The position numbers and the translations under genes were made by a program. Below the pieces are notes generated by a model. That model did not search any database. It was not told where the DNA came from and saw nothing but the letters and a program-made list of their open reading frames with translations. From CAWFXC01 sp963819735 (lineage in GTDB: Bacteria > Actinomycetota > Acidimicrobiia > IMCC26256 > DASPTH01), in contig CAWFXC010000001.1 in NCBI GenBank assembly GCA_963819735.1, forward strand, positions 186,001-250,000: a DNA stretch of 64,000 bases, given 5' to 3'. Positions 7,899 to 18,301 of this stretch are shown piece by piece; within the stretch, counting starts at the first letter, position 1, and every line of letters starts with the position of its first letter.

Positions 7899-9515
7899 GT
7901 GGACGGCGGCGGCAAAGCGTTCGACTACGTAATCGTGGGTGCCGGTTCGGCGGGCTGCGTCCTGGCAAACCGCCTGACCGCGGATCCGTCCAACCGCGTG
8001 CTGCTCCTCGAAGCGGGCGGCAAGGACAACAACCTGATGGTGCGCATCCCGCGCGGCTTCGGCAAGCTGCTGGGTAACGAGCGGTTCGCCTGGTTCTTCC
8101 CCACCGAACCGATCGGGAAGTCGAAGCGCGTCGAGGTCTGGGTGCGAGGCAAGACGCTGGGCGGATCGAGCGCAGTCAACGGGATGGTCTACAACCGCGG
8201 CGTGCAGGCGGACTGGGACGGGCTCGCCGCCGCGTCGGGCAACACCGCGTGGGGCTGGGACGAGATCGTCCCCCACTACAAGGCGATGGAAGACAACCAG
8301 TTCGGCACGTCACCGACCCGTGGCGTGGGCGGTCCGCTCGGCATCTCGAGCGGGACCATTCGCAGTCAGCTCACCGACGACATGATCGCGGCGGGGGCCG
8401 GGATCGGATTGCAACGCGTCGACGATCTCAACGAGGTCGACGGCGAACGCATCGGGTACGCGATGGCGAACATCAAGGGCGGCCAACGCGTGAGCGCGGC
8501 GGCAGCGTTCCTCCACCCCGTCGCCAAGCGCCCGAACCTCACGATCGCCATCGACTCGCCGGTGACATCGCTCGTCTTCGAGGGCGACAAAGTGGTCGGT
8601 GTCCGGGTCGGCACCGGTGCGACGGCAATCGAACACCGAGCGACCCGCGAGGTGATCCTCGCGCTCGGGAGCATCCACACGCCGAAGCTCCTCCAGCTGT
8701 CGGGCATCGGACCGTCGGAGGTCCTGCGCGCCGCGGGTATCGACGTGCGCGTCGACCAACCCAACGTCGGCGGGCGCATGCGCGAGCACCACTGCTTCGC
8801 GCTCCAGTACCGCCTGCGCGAGAACCTCGGCTACAACCGCAAGCTCAGCAGTCCATTGGCGCAGGCGATGAGCGGCATCCAATACCTCGCGACCAAGCGC
8901 GGCGCCCTCGCGGCGCCGTCGTACGACATCGTCGGTTTCCTCAAGACCCAGCCCGAGCTCGACCGGGTCGACGCGCAGATCCTCATGGCCCCCTGGACGA
9001 CCGTACCGGTGGTACCGGGTCAGGCCATCGGGCTCGAACGCAAGCCCGGGATCCAGTGCATCGGCTATGTGCTGCGACCTGACAGCGAGGGCACGGTGCA
9101 CATCACCGGCCGCGCACCCGATACACCGCTCGAGATCGACAGCAACTTCTTCGCCACCGACCACGATCGCGAGACCGGGCTGCGCATCTTCCAGAAGATG
9201 CGGGAGCTGTTCACCCAGGAGCCGGTCGCCGCTCGGATCGTGGCCGAGACCGTGCCCGGACTTCGCGTGCAGTCCGACAACGACGTGATGGAAGCCAACC
9301 TCTCCGGCGGGTACTGCGGGTACCACGCGATCGGTACGTGCGCGATGGGCCCGAACGACACTGACGTCGTGGATCCGGACCTGCGCGTGCGCGGCGTCGA
9401 GAACCTGCGGGTGATGGACTGCTCGGTGCTCCCGGTGATGGTCGCCGGCAACCTCAACGGCCCGATGATGGCGATGGCCGCACGCGCCGCGGATCTGATC
9501 CTCGCGGATCGGTGA
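7899..9515 (+). CDS. GMC-family FAD oxidoreductase (choline/alcohol dehydrogenase-like)
   Basis: A 538-residue flavoprotein. The N-terminal FAD dinucleotide-binding motif is DYVIVGAGSAGCVLANRL, the second GMC signature is GKTLGGSSAVNGMVYNRG near residue 90, and the catalytic histidine region is YCGYHAIGTCAMG near residue 480. Family members oxidise alcohols to aldehydes or acids with FAD. The GTG start is supported by GGAGGGGG directly upstream. It begins a plus-strand run with the amidohydrolase (37-bp gap), the enoyl-CoA hydratase and the acyl-CoA ligase, so it may make the carboxylate that is then activated. Confidence 0.92.
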   Translation: MDGGGKAFDYVIVGAGSAGCVLANRLTADPSNRVLLLEAGGKDNNLMVRIPRGFGKLLGNERFAWFFPTEPIGKSKRVEVWVRGKTLGGSSAVNGMVYNRGVQADWDGLAAASGNTAWGWDEIVPHYKAMEDNQFGTSPTRGVGGPLGISSGTIRSQLTDDMIAAGAGIGLQRVDDLNEVDGERIGYAMANIKGGQRVSAAAAFLHPVAKRPNLTIAIDSPVTSLVFEGDKVVGVRVGTGATAIEHRATREVILALGSIHTPKLLQLSGIGPSEVLRAAGIDVRVDQPNVGGRMREHHCFALQYRLRENLGYNRKLSSPLAQAMSGIQYLATKRGALAAPSYDIVGFLKTQPELDRVDAQILMAPWTTVPVVPGQAIGLERKPGIQCIGYVLRPDSEGTVHITGRAPDTPLEIDSNFFATDHDRETGLRIFQKMRELFTQEPVAARIVAETVPGLRVQSDNDVMEANLSGGYCGYHAIGTCAMGPNDTDVVDPDLRVRGVENLRVMDCSVLPVMVAGNLNGPMMAMAARAADLILADR

Positions 9516-9552
9516 GCGACGGTAACGAGTCGAGTTTCTCTGGAGGTTCTTG

Positions 9553-10674
9553 ATGACGATGATGTGGGCGCACTCGGGTGATTCCCATTTCCTGGAACCA
9601 GACGACCTCTGGCAGCAGATCCTGCCGAAGCGCCAAGCCGATCGCATGCCCCGCACGGAGATGATCAGCGAGTCGGAAGAACGGGTGACCGTGGACGGGA
9701 AGTCCTTCACCCGCCGGGTTCCCAAGATCGCAACGGCGAAGGGGGCGACCGGCGAGACGATCGTGGAGATGTCGCATCGTCCTCCGGGCGCTCGCGACGT
9801 GCGCAAGCGGCTCGAGGACCTCGATCGCGAGGGCATCTGGGGCGAGGTCATGTACGCGTCCATCGGCTTGTGGTGTGCGCTGATCGAGGATCGGACGCTG
9901 ATCCGCGATGCAGCGCGGGCCGAGAACGCGTGGTTGGCGTCCGAGATTCAGGGCGTGGCGCCCCATCGGTTGGTGGTCACCGCGCTGATGCCGTTACTCG
10001 ACATCGGCGACGCGGTCGACGAGGTGCACCATGCGGCCGACGTCGGCCTGAAGATCATCAACCTGCCGACTGGAGTGCCGCCGGGCATGCCGGACTACAA
10101 CGACAACGCATGGGAACCGCTGTGGGCGGCGGCGGCGGAAGCCGGGATGGTGGTCGGCGTCCACATCGGCACTGACGCGGACGAGCCCCTGGCCAACATG
10201 TTCCGGGGCCCGGGCGGGGCGATCCTCAACTACGTCGAGACCACCTACGGCGGCCAACGTGTCGCCAACAAGCTGGTGTCCAGCGGCGCGCTCGATCGGC
10301 ACCCCGATCTCAAGGTCCTGATCTCCGAGGGCGGAGCAACGTGGGTGCCGTTCCTCGGTGATCGGATGAACGAGGCGTACCGCCAACACGGGATGTTCGT
10401 GCGTCCACGACTCTCGCAACTGCCCAAGGAGATCCTCTACCGGCAGGTCTATGCCAGCTTCCAGCACGACGAGTCCGCCCCGGCTGCGCTCTGGGCCATG
10501 GGGTACCAGAACGTGCTCTTCGGTAGCGACTACCCGCATATCGAGGGGACCTTCGGACACACCCAGAAGACACTGCACGAGTTGTTCGACGACGTCCCGC
10601 CCGAGGCGCGCCAACGGATTACTCGCGGCACGTTCGAGGAGCTCTTTCCGCACGTTTCCGCGCCCGGCGCCTGA
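9553..10674 (+). CDS. Amidohydrolase-2 family protein (metal-dependent hydrolase/decarboxylase)
   Basis: A 373-residue TIM-barrel protein of the amidohydrolase-2 (ACMSD-like) family. Visible motifs are AHSGDSHFLEPDDLW at the N-terminus (the DxH strand-1 metal motif), VVGVHIGTD near residue 200, and FGSDYPHIEGTF near the C-terminus with the metal-binding aspartate. ATG 9553 has GGAGG six bases upstream. Members catalyse C-C hydrolysis or decarboxylation of carboxylic acids. A related but not identical protein is encoded at 13.2-14.5 kb, on the other strand. Confidence 0.88.
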   Translation: MTMMWAHSGDSHFLEPDDLWQQILPKRQADRMPRTEMISESEERVTVDGKSFTRRVPKIATAKGATGETIVEMSHRPPGARDVRKRLEDLDREGIWGEVMYASIGLWCALIEDRTLIRDAARAENAWLASEIQGVAPHRLVVTALMPLLDIGDAVDEVHHAADVGLKIINLPTGVPPGMPDYNDNAWEPLWAAAAEAGMVVGVHIGTDADEPLANMFRGPGGAILNYVETTYGGQRVANKLVSSGALDRHPDLKVLISEGGATWVPFLGDRMNEAYRQHGMFVRPRLSQLPKEILYRQVYASFQHDESAPAALWAMGYQNVLFGSDYPHIEGTFGHTQKTLHELFDDVPPEARQRITRGTFEELFPHVSAPGA

Positions 10675-10725
10675 CTTTCGCGACGTCGTCGTTCACCGCT
10701 GTCCCGAATTCGTCAGGAGCATGCG

Positions 10726-11643
10726 ATGACGCTCGATGGCAACTATCGCGGTTTCGAGGTCGCTACTCGCGATCCCGGCATCGCGGTGATCACGTTCAAC
10801 GAGCCGGAGCGCCTGAACGGACTCAGCCGGGGCATGAAGCGCGACCTCACCGAGATCATGTCGCAAGCGCAGCTCGACGCCGACACGCGCGTCGTGGTGA
10901 TCACCGGCTCCGGTCGCGGCTTCTGCGCCGGCGACGACATCTTCAACCCTACGGAGAACGACCGCCACCTCCCCACGCTCGTTCCACAGCAAGTACGAAA
11001 CGTCCGGAACTCACAGGTCGACCAGTACGCGCTGCTCCGCGCCTACTCGCAGGAGTTGATCCGGTCGATCCTGAATCTCGACAAGATCACGATTGCCGCG
11101 CTCAACGGCGTCGCGATCCAGATCGGGTTGTCGATCGCGCTGGCGTGCGACTTCCGCATCGCTTCGACCGAGGCACGTCTTGGCAGCGCGACCCTCCGAT
11201 TCGGCTTCCTCCCCGACGAAGGTGGTCACTGGCTCCTGCTCCGGCATCTCGGACTCGCCCGGTCGCTCGAGTTCCTGATGCGCAAGCAGATCGTGTCGGC
11301 CGAGCAGGCGCTCGACCTCGGACTGATCACCGAGATGGTCCGCCCTGAGGACCTGATGCCGATGGCGATCCGACTGGCCGAGGAGATGGCGACCGGTCCG
11401 CAGGTCGCGATGCGGATGCTGAAGCGATCATTGCTCAACGCCGCCGCGCAGACCTTCGAACAGGCCGGCGACGACATCGCGGCCAAGACCGCGGTGAGCG
11501 ATCACCATCCCGACACGTCCGAAGGCATGGCGGCCTACCGGGAACGACGAGATCCGCGATTCAATCAATGGCTCGAGGAGCCGATCGCGGAAGACGGCGT
11601 CGACCCGGCCTGGTTCCGGCGACAGGGACCGTATCCGGAATGA
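10726..11643 (+). CDS. Enoyl-CoA hydratase/isomerase family protein
   Basis: A 305-residue crotonase-fold protein. The oxyanion-hole region VVVITGSGRGFCAGDDIF is typical, and a second conserved segment (ALNGVAIQIGLSIALACDFRIAS) follows near residue 130. The likely reaction is reversible hydration, isomerisation or hydrolysis of an acyl-CoA. An AGGAGC sequence precedes ATG 10726. The stop overlaps the start of the acyl-CoA ligase (ATGA), indicating translational coupling. The C-terminal 40 residues, ending in WFRRQGPYPE, form an extension. Confidence 0.9.
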   Translation: MTLDGNYRGFEVATRDPGIAVITFNEPERLNGLSRGMKRDLTEIMSQAQLDADTRVVVITGSGRGFCAGDDIFNPTENDRHLPTLVPQQVRNVRNSQVDQYALLRAYSQELIRSILNLDKITIAALNGVAIQIGLSIALACDFRIASTEARLGSATLRFGFLPDEGGHWLLLRHLGLARSLEFLMRKQIVSAEQALDLGLITEMVRPEDLMPMAIRLAEEMATGPQVAMRMLKRSLLNAAAQTFEQAGDDIAAKTAVSDHHPDTSEGMAAYRERRDPRFNQWLEEPIAEDGVDPAWFRRQGPYPE

Positions 11644-13183
11644 GCCTGGTTCCGCTCCCAGCTGAGGCGCCCTGGCGCGCGATGCCCGACCTCTTCGAAG
11701 CGGTCGCCGACCGCGGCGCGCAACCGGCGCTGAGCGCGCGCTCGGCCGCAGGAGACACGGTGTGCCTCGGCGGTGCCGCGCTCACCGAGCTCGTGGCGCG
11801 CAGTGCCGCGCTGCTCACCGCTTCGGGCGTCGATTCCGGTTCGGTGGTCGGTATCCACCTCGACAACGCGTCGGGCCTCGAAGCGCTCGTGCTCCACTGG
11901 GCCACGCAGTGGTCTGGTGCGGTCGCGGTGCCCCTCGGTACCCGGCTCGCGCGTCCCGAGATCGAGTACATCGTCGGCCACGCCGAGGTCGCCCTGATCT
12001 GCTCCGGCGGCGTCACATCACCCAGGCGCGCGCAGTAGGCGAATCCACGCGCACGCGCATCCTCGACGTCACCGCCGGCCTGCTCGACCTGACCGCTCCC
12101 TTCGCGCCGTGCGCCGCGGCGGACGTCTCGGAGCACGATCTCGCCGACATCCTCTACACCTCGGGCACCACAGGGCAGCCGAAGGGCGTCGAGCTCACGC
12201 ACGCCAACAACGTCGCCGCCGGCATCGAGCTGGCGCGGGCCATGGACCTGACGGGAGACGACGTCGTCCAGAGCGCGATCCCGTACTTCACGTCGACCGG
12301 CGTGCACACCAACCCGCTCGCGTGCCTGGCGGCCGGGTCACATCTCGTCGTCGAGTCCGCGTTCGACCAGCACAAGACCCTGCCGATCGCCGACGCCTCC
12401 GGCTCCACCGTGTACCTCGGAGCGCCGTCGATGCTGGCGCTGATCCTGCGAGACGCCGACCTCGACCGGCGCCCGGCGTCACTGAGCCACCTGGTGTTCG
12501 GCGGGTCCCCCATGACCGCCGCCACGCTGGAACAGCTCGCCAATGCCTTCCCAAGGTGCGCACTCACGAACGTCTACGGACAGACCGAGGCGGGGCCGGG
12601 CGGCACCGTGTGCAAGCCCGAGCACATCCTGGCGAAGGCCGGTTCGATCGGGAATCAGGGCGCCGGCCCGTGGACATCGTTCGAGGTGCAGGACGACGAC
12701 GGCCGACGTTGCCGCGCCGGCGTGCTCGGCGAGATCGTGCTGCGATCACCAGCGGTGATGCGGGGCTACCGCCGCGACGCCGCCCAGACCGCGACCACTC
12801 TGGCGGGCGGCTGGTTGCGCACGGGCGACCTGGGCTTCGTCGACGAAGACGGGTTCCTCTTCTACGCCGATCGGCGGAAGGATCTTGTCATCCGGGGCGG
12901 GATGAACGTGGCCTCGGCCGAGGTGGAAGCCGTCTTGATGACGTACCCCGGCGTGGCCGACGTCGCCGTCATCGGCGTGGACCACGAGGTCCTCGGCGAG
13001 GACCTCCTCGCGGTGGTCGTCGCCCCTGGCGGCATCGACACCGACGAGCTCTTCGCGCACGCGCGCACGCGGCTCGCCGACTACAAGACGCCGCGGCAGG
13101 CGGTCTTCGTCGACCAGCTCCCTCGCAACAGCATGGGGAAGGTGCTCAAACGAGAGCTCCGCGAGCAGTTGGGCGAATCGTGA
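11640..13183 (+). pseudogene. Acyl-CoA synthetase (AMP-binding), one frameshift
   Basis: The product is an acyl-CoA ligase of about 513 residues that adenylates a carboxylic acid and transfers it to CoA. The first part (11,640 to about 12,020) reads in one frame and stops at TAG 12,036. The rest continues one base out of phase, with the AMP motif YTSGTTGQPKG, the A5-like motif NVYGQTEAG, WLRTGDLG and the catalytic lysine region NSMGKVLKREL. The break lies near 12,010-12,035 and corresponds to one missing base. All catalytic motifs are present, so a sequencing error or a very recent mutation is more likely than old decay. The start overlaps the hydratase stop (ATGA). Confidence 0.85.
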
Positions 13184-13198
13184 GCGACGCCCGATCAT

Positions 13199-14548
13199 CT
13201 AAACCGCGTGACCGACCTCGCACGTACCGTCGGCATCGAGCGACGCACCGCACTGCTCGATGAGCGCACCCCTGCGAATCATCTCCCGGCACTTCGCGGC
13301 GGCGTGCGTCGACGCGATCACCGGTTGCACTGCGGCCAGGTCGTGCCGGTTCTGCATCGCCGCGAACGGATCCGCTTCCAACGACGCGCGCCACGTCTGC
13401 ACGTCCGGCGAGGTCAGCAGGCCGACGTCAGCCATCTCCCAATCGAAGAGCGCTTCCGCGTTGCCGTGACTCACCGCCTCCACGACGTCGGATGGGATCC
13501 CGGCGAAGACCTCCGTGTACGCCTTCTGCGTGTGCGGATACGGCGTGTCTGCGTGCGGGTAGTCGGTCTCGGCAAGGATGCGATCGACGCCGATGAGGTC
13601 GTACAGCGAGAGCCCGATCGGCTCCTCGATCATGCACACCCACATGTTGCGCCGGTAAATGTCCGACGGCCTGGTCGCGAGCCGTCCGGCCCAGCCCGCA
13701 TGGCGCTCGACTTGCCGATCAGCGCGCTCGAGGATCGCAGGGATCCAGCCGATGCCCGCCTCCGACCACACCAGCTTGATGTTCGGGAACCGCTGCGGGA
13801 TCGGGCTCAACAGCATGTTGATCAGCGCCAGTTGCCCGCTCGCAGTTGCGGCCGCGATCGTCGTGGTGAAGGGGGCCTCGGGATCGATCAGCGGCATGTA
13901 TCCGCTCGATCCGATGTGCATGCACACGGGCACGGCGGCGGCTTCGGCGGCCGCGAAGATCGGATCCCAGTGACCCGCGGGGTCGTGCAATGACGGGAGC
14001 CCGTCGCCCACCGGGTTCTCGGTGAAGCACAGCGCCTTCGCACCCTTCGACGCACACCGCTCGATCTCGCGGGCCGCGAGCGCGGGATCCCAGACCTGGC
14101 AGATGATCATCGGCACGAACAGGCCGGGCGGTCCCGCCGGGCACCACTCGTCGAGGATGAAATCGTTCCAGGCCGCGACGCACGCGCTCGCGAGCTCCTT
14201 GTCGGCGAAGCTGTTGAAGAGCATGCCGCCGAAGCGCGGCAGCGTCGGGAACGCGACGCTCGCGAGCACCCCTTGCGACAGCAGGTCGCGGGCGCGTTCC
14301 TTCGGGTCGTAGCAACCGGGGATCATGTCCGTGAATCGAGCCGGCTCCATGTCCCACTGGTCGCGGGGCTTCCCGGCGACCGCATTGAGTCCCATGGTGA
14401 GGATGCGCTTGTCCTCGTACACCCAGTACTCGCGACCGTCCTCTTCGATCACGTGGGGTGCCATCTCGCGGTGCTTCGCCGGCACCCGGCTGGACCAGAC
14501 GTCGGGAGGTTCGACGATGTGGTCATCCACGCTGAAGATCGTGAACAC
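13199..14548 (-). CDS. Amidohydrolase-2 family protein
   Basis: A 449-residue amidohydrolase-2 TIM-barrel protein. It opens with FSVDDHIVEPPDVW (strand-1 DxH metal motif), has the histidine segment VCMHIGSSGYMP near residue 210, and AETDYPHADTPYPH with the metal-binding aspartate near residue 330. Its GTG start is preceded by GAGAGGA. It is convergent with the acyl-CoA ligase and divergent from the CoA-transferase. About 75 extra C-terminal residues, rich in A and R, are not part of the barrel motifs. Substrate unknown; the context suggests a carboxylic acid in the same pathway. Confidence 0.85.
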   Translation of the reverse strand: MFTIFSVDDHIVEPPDVWSSRVPAKHREMAPHVIEEDGREYWVYEDKRILTMGLNAVAGKPRDQWDMEPARFTDMIPGCYDPKERARDLLSQGVLASVAFPTLPRFGGMLFNSFADKELASACVAAWNDFILDEWCPAGPPGLFVPMIICQVWDPALAAREIERCASKGAKALCFTENPVGDGLPSLHDPAGHWDPIFAAAEAAAVPVCMHIGSSGYMPLIDPEAPFTTTIAAATASGQLALINMLLSPIPQRFPNIKLVWSEAGIGWIPAILERADRQVERHAGWAGRLATRPSDIYRRNMWVCMIEEPIGLSLYDLIGVDRILAETDYPHADTPYPHTQKAYTEVFAGIPSDVVEAVSHGNAEALFDWEMADVGLLTSPDVQTWRASLEADPFAAMQNRHDLAAVQPVIASTHAAAKCREMIRRGALIEQCGASLDADGTCEVGHAV

Positions 14549-14764
14549 GGTGTTCCTCTCGTCGCGCGAGCCTGAGCGGTTGGCCGCGGAGGTTCAAGCA
14601 TGCCCATGTGAGAACTCGGCCAGGAGGTGCCGCGGTTGGACGGTGATCCCTCGCCGCGATCCGACAAGTGCCGAACCTTCTCCCCGCCTGCACGCGCCAC
14701 ACCGGCCAACTGAGGACACCGACGCGGCGCGCGACGATGGCGCGATCCGGATTGGGGAGCCACC

Positions 14765-15970
14765 GTGACCGGCCTGCTCGAGGGTGTGACCGTCGTTGAG
14801 ACGGGGGTACTGATGACGGTCGACCACCTCGGCCGCCTTCTCGGCGACGAGGGTGCCGACGTCGTGAAAGTCGAGACCCCCGGCCAGGGCGATTACCTCC
14901 GCAACATCATGACCCGGTTCGCGCCCGACTGGTCCACGTTCCACCTCGCGCTGAACCGCAACAAACGCAGTCTCACCTGCGACGCGCGCACGCCCGAAGG
15001 TCGGGAGGTGCTGCGCCGGTTGCTCGAACGCGCCGACATCTTCATCACCGGCAACATCGGCGACACCAACCGCAAGCTGGCGCTCGACGAGGAGTCGGTG
15101 CGCGCCATACGCCGGGAAATCGTCTACTGCCAGGCCACCGGCTTCGGCGCGTCCGGTCCGTACGCCGACGTGCCGACGCATGGACAGATGATGGACGCCC
15201 TCGGTGGCGGTGCGCCACCGATGGCGCTCGACGACGACGGCTTCGTGGTCGCGACCGGCGAGGCGGTGGGCGGCAGTGGCGGCGTCGTGATCGGCCCGCT
15301 GTACGCCGCGTTCGGCGTGGCCTGCGCGTTGGCGCGCGCCCGGCTGACAGGGGAAGGGTGCTACCTCGACGTGTCGTGTGCCGATGCGGTGCTCAACGCA
15401 AAGTGGCTCGACGCGCTCCCGATGCTCAACCCCCGCCTCGTCGACCAGGACTGGCCGGGCAAGGGCCCGGGCGAGTCGGCGAAGTATCAGCACTACGAGA
15501 CCGCCGACGGCAAGTACGTGCTGTTCTGCGCGATCGAGGCGAAGTTCTGGGAGCACTGGTGCACTGCGATTGGGCGGGAAGACCTCATGCGCGAGCACCG
15601 CACCGATCTCGTCGTCGACTTCGCTGGTGGCGACGACGCGCTCCGCCACGAAATCCAACGCGTGTTCCACACGAGGACGCAGACGGAGTGGATGAAGATC
15701 GCGATCGAGAACGACGTCGCGCTCGGCCCCGCCCTGCGCTTCGACGAGGTGGCCGACGATCCGCACCTACAGGCGCGCGGTCAGATCATCGTCGAAGAGC
15801 ATCCGACATTCGGTGACGTGTTCACGCTGGGGAACCCCATCCTCGTGTCCGGTGAGGAATTCGCGGTGCGGTCCGCCCCCGCGCTCGGTCAGCACACCGA
15901 CGAGGTGCTCGAAGAGCTCGGCTACGAAGCACCCGCCCGCGCCCACCTGCACGAACTCGGCGTGGTGTAG
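14765..15970 (+). CDS. CaiB/BaiF (family III) CoA-transferase
   Basis: A 401-residue family III CoA-transferase, the usual single-domain length. The N-terminal LLGDEGADVVKVETPGQGDYLR is the CoA-binding signature, and the segment around MDALGG near residue 142 is where the catalytic aspartate of the family lies. These enzymes move CoA between acids without hydrolysing ATP. The GTG start follows GGGGAG. Six bases separate it from the fused double CoA-transferase, so the two probably form one operon and possibly a hetero-complex. Confidence 0.9.
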   Translation: MTGLLEGVTVVETGVLMTVDHLGRLLGDEGADVVKVETPGQGDYLRNIMTRFAPDWSTFHLALNRNKRSLTCDARTPEGREVLRRLLERADIFITGNIGDTNRKLALDEESVRAIRREIVYCQATGFGASGPYADVPTHGQMMDALGGGAPPMALDDDGFVVATGEAVGGSGGVVIGPLYAAFGVACALARARLTGEGCYLDVSCADAVLNAKWLDALPMLNPRLVDQDWPGKGPGESAKYQHYETADGKYVLFCAIEAKFWEHWCTAIGREDLMREHRTDLVVDFAGGDDALRHEIQRVFHTRTQTEWMKIAIENDVALGPALRFDEVADDPHLQARGQIIVEEHPTFGDVFTLGNPILVSGEEFAVRSAPALGQHTDEVLEELGYEAPARAHLHELGVV

Positions 15971-15976
15971 AGCGGC

Positions 15977-18301
15977 GTGGTGGACCGGATGGTCGGGCCG
16001 ATCGAGGGGCTTCGGGTCGTCGACTGCTCGCTCGGCACCGCGGGACCACGCGCCACGGGAATGCTCGCCGACTATGGCGCCGACGTGGTATGGGTGGAAC
16101 CACCCGGCGGCGACCCGCTGCGTGCGGGCGCCCCGGCCGCGGTGTCGGTCCTCGACCGCGGCAAACGCAGCGTGGAGCTGGATGTCCGTGACGCGTCCGC
16201 CGTCAAGCAGCTGCTGGCACTCACCGACCGGGCCGAGGTGTTCGTCGAGAGCTGGCGCCCCGGCGTCGCCGACCGGCTCGGCCTCGGCTACGAAGTGCTC
16301 CACGCCCACGATCCCGGGCTGGTCTACGTGTCGGTCTCGGGGTTCGGCGAGGACGACGACGACCTTCCCGGTTACGAACCGATCGTCCAGGCTGTGCTCG
16401 GCAGCATGTCGGACCAGTCAGCCCATCGCGACGGGCCGGTGTACCTCGGCTTCCCGTTCGCGAGCATCGGTGCGGCGTCGCTCGCGGTCATCGGCGGGCT
16501 CGCCGCGCTGCGCCGCGCGCGCGCCGACGGTTGCGGTCGCCACGTCCGGACCTCATTGCTCGACGGCGCGCTCGCCTACCACTCCATGTTGTGGGGCGAG
16601 AGCGACGCGTCGATCGCGTCGAACGACGCGCCACGCTCGCTCCAGTCGACCGCCAAGACGCGACTCGTGACGCGCTCGTTCGAATGCGGTGACGGTGAGT
16701 ACCTGGGCCTGCACACCGGTGCCGTCGGCGCGTTCGGTCGCGCGATGTGCGTGCTCGGCATCGATGACCGCGTGCCACCCAGCACCGACGGCATGGACAT
16801 GGGCGTGCCACTGACCGACGAGCAGATCCCGATCCTCCAGTTCGAGCTGGTCGACATCTTCAAGACCCGGCCGCGGGCGGAGTGGGTGCAGCGGTTCCTC
16901 GACGCCGACGTGTGCGCGGTCGAGCACCTCCGGCCGACCGAGGTGTACGACACGCCGCAGGCCCGACACAACGAGATGGTGGTCACCGTCGACGATCCTG
17001 TTCTCGGCCCCGTGGAACAGGTCGCGCCTGCCATCAAGTTCTCGCGGACACCGGGCGGGGTGCGAGCGCCCGCGCCGATGGCCGGCGAGCACACCGACGC
17101 GGTACTCGCATCTGCCGCCGGATGGCCGCTGCCCGACCATCGAACGCGGGCGCCGGTGCCCGATCTGCGGCCGCTCCTCGACGGCACGTGCATCCTCGAT
17201 CTCGGCGCGTACTACGCGGGGCCGTACTCATCGCGGTTGCTCGCCGACCTCGGGGCCGAGGTCGTGAAGGTCGAGCCGCTCGCCGGCGACCCGCTGCGTG
17301 GGATCGAGCGACCGTTCTTTTCCGCCCAGGCCGGCAAGCGCGCCGTGGCGGCGAACCTCAAAGACCCCGCGCTCGCGCGCGTCACGGAGGCGATGCTCCG
17401 GCGAGCCGACGTCGTCCACCACAATCTTCGGCCCGGCGCGGCGGAACGGCTGGGCCTCGACGACAGGTCGGTCCGCCGGGTCAACCCTGACATCGTCTAC
17501 CTGCACGCACCGGGATGGGGTTCGACGGGTCCGTTCGCGATGCGCCAGAGCTTCGCACCGATGCTCTCGGGCTACGCCGGCGTCACGTACGAGATCGCGG
17601 GGCAGTACAACCCGCCGCTGCCGCCGTCGGCAAACGAGGATCCGGGGAACGGCATGCTCGGCGCGATCGGCATCCTGCTCGCGCTCCTCGAACGCGATCG
17701 CTCCGGAATCGGACAGTCGGTGGAGAATCCGCAGCTGAACGCGACGATGGGTCACCTCGCGCACATCGTCCGCCGGCCTTGCGGCGAGGTGCTCGGCGCC
17801 GGTCGTCTCGACGTATTGCAGACGGGCGTCGGCCCGTTCGACAGCTTGTACGAGACTGCTGACGGCTGGGTGTGCGTCGTCGCGCCGAACGGTGACCAGC
17901 GGCGCGCGCTGCTCGAGACCGTCGGCGTCGAAGTGGTCGACGACGGCGACGACGAAACGCGGCGCGACCGTTTGCGCGCCGCGTTCGCGATCCTCCACAC
18001 CGGCGAGGTGGTGCAGCGTCTGCGCGACGCCGGCGTGGCGGCGGTGGAGCCGGTGGGTGTCAACATGCACCGCTTTCTGAATGATGCCGCGGCGCGGCGC
18101 ACCGGACGCGTGGCCGAGGTGGCGCACCCAAAGTTGGGCAACGTGCGGGAGCTCGGCGTCCTCCTGCGGGTGAGCGACACCGATCCGTCGCCGCACCGGC
18201 TCGCGCCCGCGCTCGGTGAGCACACCGACGAGCTCCTGGCCGAGCTGGGGATCTCGCCGCGCGAGATCGCCGACCTGCGCGCTCGGGGTGCGGTGCGGTG
18301 A
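15977..18301 (+). CDS. Fused double CaiB/BaiF CoA-transferase
   Basis: A 774-residue protein made of two complete family III CoA-transferase modules. Module 1 (about 1-385) has GMLADYGADVVWVEPPGGDPLR; module 2 (about 395-774) repeats the pattern in SRLLADLGAEVVKVEPLAGDPLR. Both modules end with an EHTD segment (GEHTDAVL, GEHTDELL), as in CaiB proteins. Family III enzymes form interlocked dimers, so the fusion may be a covalent pseudo-dimer. In module 1 the usual catalytic-aspartate region is poorly conserved (YEPIVQAVLGS), which could leave a single working site; that is inference. Confidence 0.88.
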   Translation: MVDRMVGPIEGLRVVDCSLGTAGPRATGMLADYGADVVWVEPPGGDPLRAGAPAAVSVLDRGKRSVELDVRDASAVKQLLALTDRAEVFVESWRPGVADRLGLGYEVLHAHDPGLVYVSVSGFGEDDDDLPGYEPIVQAVLGSMSDQSAHRDGPVYLGFPFASIGAASLAVIGGLAALRRARADGCGRHVRTSLLDGALAYHSMLWGESDASIASNDAPRSLQSTAKTRLVTRSFECGDGEYLGLHTGAVGAFGRAMCVLGIDDRVPPSTDGMDMGVPLTDEQIPILQFELVDIFKTRPRAEWVQRFLDADVCAVEHLRPTEVYDTPQARHNEMVVTVDDPVLGPVEQVAPAIKFSRTPGGVRAPAPMAGEHTDAVLASAAGWPLPDHRTRAPVPDLRPLLDGTCILDLGAYYAGPYSSRLLADLGAEVVKVEPLAGDPLRGIERPFFSAQAGKRAVAANLKDPALARVTEAMLRRADVVHHNLRPGAAERLGLDDRSVRRVNPDIVYLHAPGWGSTGPFAMRQSFAPMLSGYAGVTYEIAGQYNPPLPPSANEDPGNGMLGAIGILLALLERDRSGIGQSVENPQLNATMGHLAHIVRRPCGEVLGAGRLDVLQTGVGPFDSLYETADGWVCVVAPNGDQRRALLETVGVEVVDDGDDETRRDRLRAAFAILHTGEVVQRLRDAGVAAVEPVGVNMHRFLNDAAARRTGRVAEVAHPKLGNVRELGVLLRVSDTDPSPHRLAPALGEHTDELLAELGISPREIADLRARGAVR

